The notes under the pieces were generated by a model. The model was given only the letters and a program-made list of their open reading frames with translations, had not been told where the DNA came from and made no database searches. Made by a program: the position numbers and the translations under genes. From an uncultured Lachnospiraceae bacterium (GTDB lineage Bacteria > Bacillota > Clostridia > Lachnospirales > Lachnospiraceae), in NCBI GenBank assembly GCA_900314445.1, contig OMVA01000033.1, positions 1 to 34,157 of the forward strand: a stretch of 34,157 nucleotides of DNA, written 5' to 3'. Below, piece after piece: positions 19,254 through 26,512 of this stretch. The stretch's first letter is position 1; each line of letters begins with the position of its first letter.

Positions 19254-20576
19254 CTAAGCCACTTTCCCCTTTTGCAAATGGACTTTGCATAGAATCAGGG
19301 CAATTCCATTTGTCAGGACTTCTGTAAGGGTCAGGGACAGCCATACACCAGTCATCTGGAAAGCCATGGCCATAAAGATGGCAGATGGGATTAGGATCAA
19401 AACGCCACGAAGAAGAGTGATAATCTGAGATGGCAGGGCACTTCCTATGGATACAAAGTACATGGAAAGAATAATATTCAGTCCCATAAATGGAATGGCT
19501 AGGAAGTAGAGCTTCATACCTGGAATAGCCAGGCTGGAAAGCAATGCGCTTCCTTCTGCGTTAAAGATGGAAACAATTGGTTCTGCAAAGAAAAAGCAAA
19601 TCCCATACAGAAGAATAGAAAGCACCAGGCCGGTAAGAAGTGTAAGCTTCAGTAGACTGTCCAGGTGCTTTTTTTCCTTTCGGGCAAAGTATTGTCCCGT
19701 AAGAGGCTGAACCCCCTGGGCCAGACCAGTGAAAATAGCAACCACCACAAGGTAGATGTTTCCAATGACGCCGTAGGCAGCCACACCGATATTTCCGGCA
19801 AGATCTAGAATCAGGAAGTTGAATACAATCATAACAAGTCCTCCTGCTACTTCATTAATGAAAGAGGAAAGACCAAGAGAGGAGATTCTGGCAAGTATAT
19901 GTGGCTGGAAGTGAAAATCCTTCATGGAAAAAGTAATAGAGGATTTAGAAGATAGAATTCTGGATGAAAGTAGAATGATACCCACGAAAGGGGCACCACC
20001 AGTGGCCAGAACGGCACCCAGCATGCCTAAGTGGAGAATAAAGATAAAAATATAATCAAAGATAATATTAAAGAGAGCACCCAGCAACATGCCATACATG
20101 GCAAGAGTTGGAGCTTCGTCATTTTTGGTAATGGCAGATAGAATATCGTTGAGAATAAAGGCAGGAGCAAAGAGCATGATTACTTTCAGATAGATATTTG
20201 CCATGGGAAAGATACTTTCATCGGCACCTAAGAGTCGCACCAGAGGAGCGGAAAAGAAAAGACCAATGGCAGCGAAAATCAGACCAAGAATCAGGCCAAT
20301 CACTAAGGTGTGTGAAAATACATTCTGGGCCTTTTCCTTTTCACCAGTGGCGTGGAATTGAATAAAGATTGCAGCTCCACCAATGGAAATCAGGAGCCCC
20401 ATTCCGTTGACGATGTTATAGACAGGTACTGCAAGATTCAAAGCGGTAAGTCCATTTGCACCCAGGCCTTTGGAAATAAAATAGGTGTCCACAAGAATGT
20501 AAAGGGAAAGGCCAATCATGCTGATGATATTGGCGGATACATAATGGAAAAATTTTCTTAGGATTTCTTTTGACAT
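19254..20576 (-). CDS. MATE family multidrug/cation exporter
   Basis: Membrane antiporter of the MATE superfamily (NorM/DinF-like), exporting drugs or metabolites against Na+ or H+. It has 440 residues with about 12 helices in two six-helix halves. Recognisable stretches are SLYILVDTYFISKGLGANGLTALNLAVPVYNIVNGMGLLISIGGAA at the N-terminus and AAYGVIGNIYLVVVAIFTGLAQGVQPL in the second half. I prefer ATG 20576, nine bases after GGAG, over the TTG at 20591. The last residues (LCKVHLQKGKVA) are encoded by sequence that matches the intergenic CATTTGC repeat, so the natural C-terminus may have been altered by the element. Divergent from the HD-GYP gene. The transported compound cannot be inferred. 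Confidence 0.92.
   Translation of the reverse strand: MSKEILRKFFHYVSANIISMIGLSLYILVDTYFISKGLGANGLTALNLAVPVYNIVNGMGLLISIGGAAIFIQFHATGEKEKAQNVFSHTLVIGLILGLIFAAIGLFFSAPLVRLLGADESIFPMANIYLKVIMLFAPAFILNDILSAITKNDEAPTLAMYGMLLGALFNIIFDYIFIFILHLGMLGAVLATGGAPFVGIILLSSRILSSKSSITFSMKDFHFQPHILARISSLGLSSFINEVAGGLVMIVFNFLILDLAGNIGVAAYGVIGNIYLVVVAIFTGLAQGVQPLTGQYFARKEKKHLDSLLKLTLLTGLVLSILLYGICFFFAEPIVSIFNAEGSALLSSLAIPGMKLYFLAIPFMGLNIILSMYFVSIGSALPSQIITLLRGVLILIPSAIFMAMAFQMTGVWLSLTLTEVLTNGIALILCKVHLQKGKVA
19274..19312 (-). repeat. CATTTGC repeat hairpin inside the MATE C-terminus
   Basis: CAAATGGA (19275-19282) pairs with TCCATTTG (19305-19312), and an inner TTGC (19285-19288) pairs with GCAA (19300-19303). 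Read on the minus strand, the end is CTATGCAAAGTCCATTTGCA then AAAGGGG. This matches the intergenic copies at 514 and 23071 base for base over most of its length. Confidence 0.65.
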
Positions 20577-20668
20577 GAAAAACTGCTCCAAATTCCTGAA
20601 GTATAATCGAGGTTTGTTAAATAACCTTTATCATTTTAAAGGATTTGATATGAAAAGCAAGAACTCTA

Positions 20669-20697
20669 GTGAAAGTTTTCTGTGGATAGTCTATAAT
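20669..20697 (+). promoter_or_regulatory. Predicted promoter of the HD-GYP gene
   Basis: GTGAAA (20669-20674), 17 bases, TATAAT (20692-20697). The start of the gene at 20765 leaves a leader of about 60 bases. Confidence 0.5.
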
Positions 20698-20764
20698 GAC
20701 ACGGGGATATATGGAATTTCTTTCTTTAGGGAAAAATATTACGAAAGAAATATAGGGATTGGTT

Positions 20765-22036
20765 ATGGATATCAGAACACCTGATGAAATAAAACAATTG
20801 AATCATAAGCCATCAGATCTTTCCTATGAATGGAACTGGCAGGATATGATGACACAGACATATATGAAGGCTGTGAGCCCTCGAACCTATGATATTTACG
20901 AGAGGGAAGTTCACTATCGAAACATGAATGCTCTTTTCTGGTTTGCAGTGGGAGCTACGCTTGTTTCCATTGGTGCCGGCATGTACGCTCTTATCTTTCG
21001 GTACATGTTGTCTTTCTTTTGGTCAGTGGGACTGGTTGCTTACTTCTTTGCCGTCTATTTGTTGATTAAGAAGAAGGATAACTGGGTGCAGAAGAGGTCC
21101 ACCTTTGTATTCTATCTGGCGGAATTTGTGGTTTATGTCTGGGTCCTTACCATGAACATGGCTATACCAGGGGATGGTTGGCGAATACTTTTCCTGATCA
21201 TTCTTTTGATTTTGCCTCAATATATTATTGATAAATTGTGGCGTGTCTTTGTCTTCGAATTAATTTGGGTACTTATCTTTATCGGAATTATTTTTAATAC
21301 CATACCTCGAAATGAGGGTCTTAAGTGGACAGCCATCACATTGCTGGCCTTCGCAGGTTCTTACATGGTTTCTTCCTTTGTAATGGGAGAGCGTTTTGAA
21401 AACATTGTAAACTATGTGAATTCCAAGCTGGAAAATCTGGATAACCGAGATATTTCCAAGGAAATTATTCAAAGTCTTACCACAGCCATTGATGCAAAGG
21501 ACCCATATACAAAGGGCCATTCCAAGCGTACCGCTCTCTATGCGGTTCGTATTGCGGAACGTGCAGGCTTCTCGGAGAAGAGACAGCAGGAAGTTTATTA
21601 CATGGGCCTGCTTCACGATATTGGAAAGATTGGTGTACCAGATGAGGTACTGAATAAGACAGGCCGTCTGACACCACACGAATATGATTTGATTAAGGAA
21701 CATCCAGTAATTGGTGGCGATATCCTTCGCCATATCGTTTCCTGGCCGGAACTGGAAAAGGGCGCCCGCTATCATCATGAACGTTATGACGGCAAGGGCT
21801 ATCCAGAAGGCCTGGATGAGGATGATATTCCGGAAGAGGCAAGAATTATTGCCGTAGCCGATGCATTCGATGCCATGATCAGTGTACGTCGTTATCGTGA
21901 TGCTTACCCAATCGACGAAGTTTGTGAAGAACTGGAGCGGTGCAAGGGTACTCAGTTTGATCCACAATATGTCAACATCATGCTGGACTTAATTGATGAA
22001 GGCAAGGTACAGGATATTTTAGAAATCGCAGAGTAG
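20765..22036 (+). CDS. Membrane-anchored HD-GYP domain phosphodiesterase
   Basis: Likely hydrolyses cyclic di-GMP (or a related cyclic dinucleotide) at a metal site, acting at the inner membrane face. It has 423 residues. After a soluble N-terminus (1-55) come about five to six hydrophobic helices (about 60-205), a predicted sensor or anchor with no named domain. A short coiled linker follows, then a canonical HD-GYP domain (about 230-410). Metal ligands: HD at 284-285 in LLHDIGKIG, an H in EHPVIGG, and HH at 337-338 in HHERYDGKGYPEGL, which contains the GYP motif; the ADAFDAMIS aspartate is also present. The start is ATG 20765 after AGGG. The next gene starts after a 62-base gap filled by a hairpin repeat. 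Confidence 0.92.
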   Translation: MDIRTPDEIKQLNHKPSDLSYEWNWQDMMTQTYMKAVSPRTYDIYEREVHYRNMNALFWFAVGATLVSIGAGMYALIFRYMLSFFWSVGLVAYFFAVYLLIKKKDNWVQKRSTFVFYLAEFVVYVWVLTMNMAIPGDGWRILFLIILLILPQYIIDKLWRVFVFELIWVLIFIGIIFNTIPRNEGLKWTAITLLAFAGSYMVSSFVMGERFENIVNYVNSKLENLDNRDISKEIIQSLTTAIDAKDPYTKGHSKRTALYAVRIAERAGFSEKRQQEVYYMGLLHDIGKIGVPDEVLNKTGRLTPHEYDLIKEHPVIGGDILRHIVSWPELEKGARYHHERYDGKGYPEGLDEDDIPEEARIIAVADAFDAMISVRRYRDAYPIDEVCEELERCKGTQFDPQYVNIMLDLIDEGKVQDILEIAE

Positions 22037-22037
22037 T

Positions 22038-22080
22038 GCAAATGGGATTGGCGCTGAAAATTCGTGCTAAGTTCATTTGC
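22038..22080 (+). repeat. Full-length CATTTGC hairpin element
   Basis: GCAAATGGGATTGGCGC (22038-22054) pairs with GTGCTAAGTTCATTTGC (22064-22080) at 16 of 17 positions (four are G-U), around the loop TGAAAATTC. This is the most complete copy of the repeat family and almost fills the gap between the HD-GYP and Dabb genes. It has no T-run, so it is not a simple terminator. Confidence 0.8.
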
Positions 22081-22098
22081 CAAAACAAGGAGGAAAAT

Positions 22099-22401
22099 AT
22101 GGTAAAGCATATTATTTTATGGCAGTTAAAGGACGAATTAACCGATGCGCAGAAGGCAGAAGTGAAAGCAGATATCAAGGCAGGTCTGGAAGGACTGAAG
22201 GGAGTAGTTCCTGGTCTTGAAGAAATTCATGTACAGATTGAGGGACTGGCTTCTTCCAATGCAGATCTTATGCTGGATTCCACACTGGTGGATGAAGAGG
22301 CATTAAAGGGATATGCAGTGCATCCTGCTCATGTGGCCGTTGCCAATGAAAAAGTTCGCCCATTTACAAAGTCCAGAGTTTGCCTGGATTTTGAACAGTA
22401 A
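22099..22401 (+). CDS. Dabb (stress-responsive A/B barrel) domain protein
   Basis: Small dimeric alpha/beta-barrel protein of 100 residues. The family is found in plant stress proteins and in many bacteria, usually with no known reaction. The N-terminus MVKHIILWQLKDELTD and the ending HPAHVAVANEKVRPFTKSRVCLDFEQ are the standard Dabb pattern, with the conserved HP.H segment near the C-terminus. I placed the start at ATG 22099, six bases after AAGGAGG; a longer reading from 22036 would run through the hairpin repeat and lacks a ribosome site. It is followed almost at once by the truncated SstT remnant. Confidence 0.9.
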   Translation: MVKHIILWQLKDELTDAQKAEVKADIKAGLEGLKGVVPGLEEIHVQIEGLASSNADLMLDSTLVDEEALKGYAVHPAHVAVANEKVRPFTKSRVCLDFEQ

Positions 22402-22412
22402 GATTTGAATGA

Positions 22413-22943
22413 ATTCGGTACTCTGTATCGATTCCTCTGGGCGCAACCATTAACATGGATGGTGCAGCCATTACTATTACGGTTATGACTCTGGCAGCAG
22501 CCTTTACAAGAGGGGTTGAGGTAGATATCCCAACAGCACTGATTCTTTCTGTTATTGCAACGTTTGCAGCCTGTGGTGCATCTGGTGTTGCAGGTGGCTC
22601 CCTCCTCCTGATTCCAATGGCATGCTCCCTCTTCGGTATTGAAAATGACATTTCCATGCAGGTAGTTGGTGTTGGCTTTATCATTGGTGTTATTCAGGAT
22701 TCTGTTGAAACAGCTCTGAACTCAGCAGGTGATGTTATGTTCGCAGCAACAGCGGAATATCACGCTTGGCTGAAGGAAGGAAAAGAACTTCCTAAGTCTG
22801 TTTGGAAGAAATCATCGTTTTATCTGAAAATTCTTGAGAGCAAATTCGTCGAATTAAGGCGAAAATGCTCATTAAAAATTATAAATAAAATACGTAATTG
22901 GAAAGGCATGGGGAATGTGACGAAACTCCCATGCCTTTTTTAG
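22413..22943 (+). pseudogene. 5'-truncated remnant of a Na+/serine-threonine symporter (SstT)
   Basis: The open frame starts after an in-frame TGA (22410-22412) with [19 protein letters not shown] and continues through [30 protein letters not shown] and [19 protein letters not shown], ending near GKELPKS. These are the last third of a dicarboxylate/amino acid:cation symporter of the SstT type, which is normally about 400 residues. The first two thirds, including the start, are absent, so this is a deletion remnant and cannot make a working transporter. After about 22806 the frame reads on into unrelated residues ([11 protein letters not shown]...) up to the terminator, as if the natural stop were lost or displaced. 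The break point lies within a dozen bases of the Dabb stop codon. Confidence 0.85.
22902..22942 (+). terminator. Terminator after the SstT remnant
   Basis: AAAGGCATGGG (22902-22912) pairs with CCCATGCCTTT (from 22928) and is followed by TTTT. The remnant's reading frame overlaps it, which supports loss of the normal stop. Confidence 0.85.
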
Positions 22944-23002
22944 TTTCTATGGCCATTGTTTTGTGCATAGTGACGAAAATATAAATTGTAAAAAATGATT
23001 TA

Positions 23003-23031
23003 TTGCGAATATGCACAAAGAAGTGTATTAT
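23003..23031 (+). promoter_or_regulatory. Predicted promoter of the TetR/galactoside cluster
   Basis: TTGCGA (23003-23008), exactly 17 bases, TATTAT (23026-23031). The predicted RNA start is near 23038, leaving a leader of about 94 bases that contains an inverted repeat and a CATTTGC copy. An alternative promoter within the repeat (TTGCAG 23085, TATTGT 23108, spacer 17) is possible. Confidence 0.5.
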
Positions 23032-23035
23032 TTAA

Positions 23036-23061
23036 GAAACCGAAAAAATCAAAATGGTTTC
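23036..23061. promoter_or_regulatory. Candidate TetR operator
   Basis: GAAACC (23036-23041) and GGTTTC (23056-23061) form an inverted repeat centred just downstream of the predicted RNA start of the TetR gene. A TetR-family protein commonly binds such a site to repress itself. The arms are short and the 14-base spacer is long, so this is tentative. Confidence 0.3.
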
Positions 23062-23069
23062 CGAGTGCC

Positions 23070-23096
23070 CTATGCATAGTCCATTTGCAGGAGGGG
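23070..23096 (+). repeat. CATTTGC repeat in the TetR leader
   Basis: CTATGCATAGTCCATTTGC then AGGAGGGGG. It is nearly identical to 514-536 and to the minus-strand MATE end. No pairing arm is present. Confidence 0.65.
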
Positions 23097-23131
23097 GAGC
23101 GGAAGCTTATTGTTTGTAGATAGGAGATTTT

Positions 23132-23695
23132 ATGAACCATGATACAAAGAAAATATTAGATGGAACTTTGAGAGTATTTAATGAAAAGGGTATTAAGTTC
23201 ACAATGGATGACATTGCCCATGAACTTTCCATGAGTAAGAAGACAATTTATCAGCATTTCCATGATAAGGAAGATATGGTTTTAAAACTGGTGGATTATC
23301 TTTTTGATGGCATTAAGGAAGAAGAGAGAAAGGTTGTGGAAGATACATCTCTTTCTACAGTTGATAAGATCAGAAGAATTCTGGGTGTAATGCCACAGTC
23401 TTATACCACTTTGGATTTTGAGAAGTTCTATCTGCTTCGTAACAAGTACCCAAAGGTTTATAAGAAGGTGGAAGACAGACTGGAGACAGGCTGGGAGCAG
23501 ACCATTCTCCTTTTAGAACAGGGAAAGAAAGAGGGATGTGTTCGTGACATTTCCATTCCAATTTTAAAGATGATGCTGGAAGCATCCCTGGAACAGTTCT
23601 TCCAGAGAGATGTTCTGGTACGCAATGGTATTTCTTACCAGGAAGGTCTGCAGCATGTGGTAGACATTCTGGTGGATGGCATTGTTAGAAAGTAA
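23132..23695 (+). CDS. TetR/AcrR family transcriptional regulator
   Basis: DNA-binding repressor of 187 residues. The N-terminal helix-turn-helix is plain (about 8-55, with FTMDDIAHELSMSKKTIYQHFHDKEDMV, where SKKTIYQHF is the recognition helix). The C-terminal ligand-binding part is helical and unassigned. The start is ATG 23132 after TAGGAG. It lies 39 bases ahead of the GH2 gene on the same strand, so it is likely the first gene of the galactoside cluster and may control it together with itself. The ligand is unknown. Such clusters more often use LacI or AraC regulators, so a TetR here could instead sense something other than the sugar. Confidence 0.92.
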   Translation: MNHDTKKILDGTLRVFNEKGIKFTMDDIAHELSMSKKTIYQHFHDKEDMVLKLVDYLFDGIKEEERKVVEDTSLSTVDKIRRILGVMPQSYTTLDFEKFYLLRNKYPKVYKKVEDRLETGWEQTILLLEQGKKEGCVRDISIPILKMMLEASLEQFFQRDVLVRNGISYQEGLQHVVDILVDGIVRK

Positions 23696-23734
23696 GTTGA
23701 GAATAAACACACAGAAGAAATGAGGGAAAGCTAT

Positions 23735-26227
23735 ATGGAAAAGATTAATAGACTGTATTTGAATCGTGGTTGGAAATATTCGGATTCATTTTCGCTGGAT
23801 ATGGCAATGGCGGATTATGATGACCAGAATATGGAAGAGGTTGTTATTCCACATACCGTTGCAGAGACTCCTTACAATTATTTTCAGGATGAAATTTATC
23901 AGAAGGTTAGTGCTTATCGAAGAGAAGTGGACATTCCAAAGGAATGGGAAGGTAAGAAACTTCTATTGACCTTTGAGGGAGTGGCTCACGAAGCAACCAT
24001 TCTTGTAAATGGAATGATCATCGGAACTCATAAAAGTGGTTACACATCATTTACCTATGATATTTCCAACTTTGTAAAGCCTGGAGAAAAGGCGATTATC
24101 GCTGTGAAATGCGATAGCAGAGAGGAATTAAATCAGCCACCATTTGGCTTTGTAATTGATTATATGACCTATGGCGGTATTTATAGAGATGTATATCTGG
24201 AAGTAAAGGAGCCAACCTTTATCCAGGATGTTTTCATCAAAACAAGACTGGCAGGTAAGTATTCGGAATTTGGAATCGACCGTGTGGAAACCGGACAGAC
24301 CGAATCTGAAATTACCATTGCCGGAGACTTAGAAGGACTGATTATTCAGCAGTCCATTCGCATGAAGGGAGAAGAGTCCTTTAAGAAACTCTCTTCCAGA
24401 GATGCAAAGGGAGACATTGAAACGCCAAAGCCAAATGAAGATTTCCTCCTTGCCATTGGAAATCCAAAGGGAAATTACTCCCTGATTACGGCCTATGGTC
24501 AGATTGAAAATGCTTACCTTTGGGATCTGGATAATCCAGTTTTATATGAATTAAAAACAGAACTGATTCGAGACAATCAGGTGCTGGATTCTCGTATTGA
24601 TGTCTTCGGTTTCCGCAGGGCAGAGTTCAAGGTAAATGGATTTTTCCTGAATGGAAAGCGTGTGAAGCTTCGCGGTCTCAACAGACATCAGTCCTATCCA
24701 TATGTTGGATATGCCATGCCGGATTCCATGCAGATTTTAGATGCAGATATTTTGAAAAATGAACTTGCCACCAATGTGGTAAGAACATCCCATTATCCAC
24801 AGGCTCAGAGCTTCATTGATCGCTGCGATGAGATTGGACTACTGGTATTCACAGAGTTCCCAGGCTGGCAGCATATTGGAGAAGGGGAATGGAAGGATAT
24901 TGCCATTCAAAATATCCGTGAGATGGTTCAGCAGTATCGAAATCATCCATCCATTATTATCTGGGGAACCAGAATCAATGAGTCATCGGATGATGATGAA
25001 TTTTATGAAAAGACCAATGCCACTGCCAAAGCTCTGGATACAACAAGAGCTACAGGTGGTGTCAGAAACTTCAAGAAGAGTAAGCTATTTGATGATGTTT
25101 ATACCTACAACGATTTTGTTCATGATGGAACAAATGTGGGGGTAGAGCCAAAGAAAAATGTCACATCCGATATGACCAAGCCTTACATGATTACAGAGAA
25201 CAATGGACATATGTTCCCAACCAAGGCTTTTGATGATGAGATTCAGAGACAGGAACATACCCTGAGACATCTGAGAGTTATGGATGCCGTTGCTGGATAT
25301 GACGATATTGCCGGTGCAACCCATTGGTGCATGTTCGATTACAACACCCATAAGGATTTCGGTTCTGGAGACAGAATTTGTTATCACGGTGTTATGGATA
25401 TGTTCAGAAATCCAAAGATGGCGGCAAGTTCATTTGCCAGTCAGGGGGATGAAGAACCATTCCTTGAAGTTGGTTCCAACTTCGATATCGGCGAACATCC
25501 AGCAGGAAATCTGGGAGAGATTTATATCTTCTCCAATGCGGATTCTGTAAGGATGTACAAGAATGATGTGCTTCTGAAGGAATACACAAAAAAGGATTCT
25601 CCATTTAAGAATCTCAAACATCCGCCAATGCTCATTGATGATTTCATTGGGGATGCCATGAAGGCAGAGGGATTCTCCATTGCCCAGGAGCAGAGTGTGA
25701 AAGATATCCTGAATTACTCAGCTATTCATGGATTTAATCACCTGCCACCTAAGATTTTAGCTAAGTCAGCCCATATGATGGCTCGTTTCCATATGAATTT
25801 TGAGGATGCATATCGTCTCTATGGAAAGTACATTGGCAACTGGGGTGGTAAGGCTCTGTCTTATAAGTTCGAAGCAATCATTGACGGAAAAGTTGTCAAG
25901 ACTCTGGTGAAGGCGCCAGTTATGGAACAGCATCTAAAAGCAATTACGGATCATACAGAACTTGTGGAAGGCAAGACCTATGATGTAGCAGCCATTCGTC
26001 TTCAGGCTGTGGATCAGAATGATAATGTTCTGCCTTTCTATATGGGCAGTGCAAAAGTAGAAGTTGAAGGTCCAGCAGAAATTATTGGACCAGATCACCT
26101 GATCTTCCGGGGAGGTATGACTGGTACATACATCCGTACAAGGGGAGAAGCAGGAGAAGTTACAGTTTCGATTCACACTGAGTGGGGAGAAGTAGAGAAA
26201 CTCTCATACACAGTTGAAATTAAATAG
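23735..26227 (+). CDS. Glycoside hydrolase family 2 (beta-galactosidase/beta-glucuronidase type)
   Basis: Retaining glycosidase of 830 residues with no signal peptide, so it acts in the cytoplasm. It has an N-terminal jelly-roll sugar-binding domain (about 1-175, VVIPHTVAETPYNYFQDEIYQKVSAYRREV), an immunoglobulin-like domain, and a TIM barrel (about 300-610). The acid/base glutamate is E416 in WGTRINES and the nucleophile is probably E488 in MITENNG. The region RLRGLNRHQ...RTSHYPQAQSF is typical of GH2. C-terminal beta domains follow. I start at ATG 23735, eight bases after GAGGG, not at 23720. Sequence alone does not separate galactosidase from glucuronidase or other activities; the neighbouring GH36 and GPH genes favour a galactoside. 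Confidence 0.9.
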   Translation: MEKINRLYLNRGWKYSDSFSLDMAMADYDDQNMEEVVIPHTVAETPYNYFQDEIYQKVSAYRREVDIPKEWEGKKLLLTFEGVAHEATILVNGMIIGTHKSGYTSFTYDISNFVKPGEKAIIAVKCDSREELNQPPFGFVIDYMTYGGIYRDVYLEVKEPTFIQDVFIKTRLAGKYSEFGIDRVETGQTESEITIAGDLEGLIIQQSIRMKGEESFKKLSSRDAKGDIETPKPNEDFLLAIGNPKGNYSLITAYGQIENAYLWDLDNPVLYELKTELIRDNQVLDSRIDVFGFRRAEFKVNGFFLNGKRVKLRGLNRHQSYPYVGYAMPDSMQILDADILKNELATNVVRTSHYPQAQSFIDRCDEIGLLVFTEFPGWQHIGEGEWKDIAIQNIREMVQQYRNHPSIIIWGTRINESSDDDEFYEKTNATAKALDTTRATGGVRNFKKSKLFDDVYTYNDFVHDGTNVGVEPKKNVTSDMTKPYMITENNGHMFPTKAFDDEIQRQEHTLRHLRVMDAVAGYDDIAGATHWCMFDYNTHKDFGSGDRICYHGVMDMFRNPKMAASSFASQGDEEPFLEVGSNFDIGEHPAGNLGEIYIFSNADSVRMYKNDVLLKEYTKKDSPFKNLKHPPMLIDDFIGDAMKAEGFSIAQEQSVKDILNYSAIHGFNHLPPKILAKSAHMMARFHMNFEDAYRLYGKYIGNWGGKALSYKFEAIIDGKVVKTLVKAPVMEQHLKAITDHTELVEGKTYDVAAIRLQAVDQNDNVLPFYMGSAKVEVEGPAEIIGPDHLIFRGGMTGTYIRTRGEAGEVTVSIHTEWGEVEKLSYTVEIK

Positions 26228-26239
26228 GGATCTAAGAGA

Positions 26240-26505
26240 AGAGATACCTGTTTGAAAAGGAGTCTCACCTTTGCTGACTCGACACATACCTTTGCAGGTC
26301 ATATCCAACCTTTTTAAAGAAAAATGATTATATCGGTGATTCCTTAGGCGTTCGCGACGTGAAGCTTCTGGAAGAGGGAGCTGTGCATTCTATCCAGTTC
26401 CAAAGCTCTTTATCAAGAGAAATAAACAGTTCGGTCTCTATGATGGAGCAAAGAAGGTAGTAGAACTGGCCATGGGACTTAAAAATAAGGGACAACAGCG
26501 GAGAA
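26240..26505 (+). pseudogene. Degenerate coding remnant between GH2 and GPH genes
   Basis: The 285-base gap shows protein-like sequence split over frames: DYIGDSLGVRDVKLLEEGAV then HSIQF (26326-26400) in one frame, and LFIKRNKQFGLYDGAKKVVE then LAMGLKNK (about 26407-26490) in another. Upstream, FADSTHTFAGHIQPF or QVISNLFKEK can be read, the latter joining the first block if one A is restored near 26325. This looks like the C-terminal part of a gene broken by two or more small deletions. I do not recognise the family. It may have been a third enzyme of the sugar cluster. Confidence 0.45.
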
Positions 26506-26512
26506 AAAAACT

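Noticed and set aside
25425..25447. CATTTGC inside the GH2 gene, AAGTTCATTTGCCAG
   Set aside because: The encoded AASSFASQ fits the GH2 family context and is in a different frame from the KVHLQ copies, so it is probably chance.
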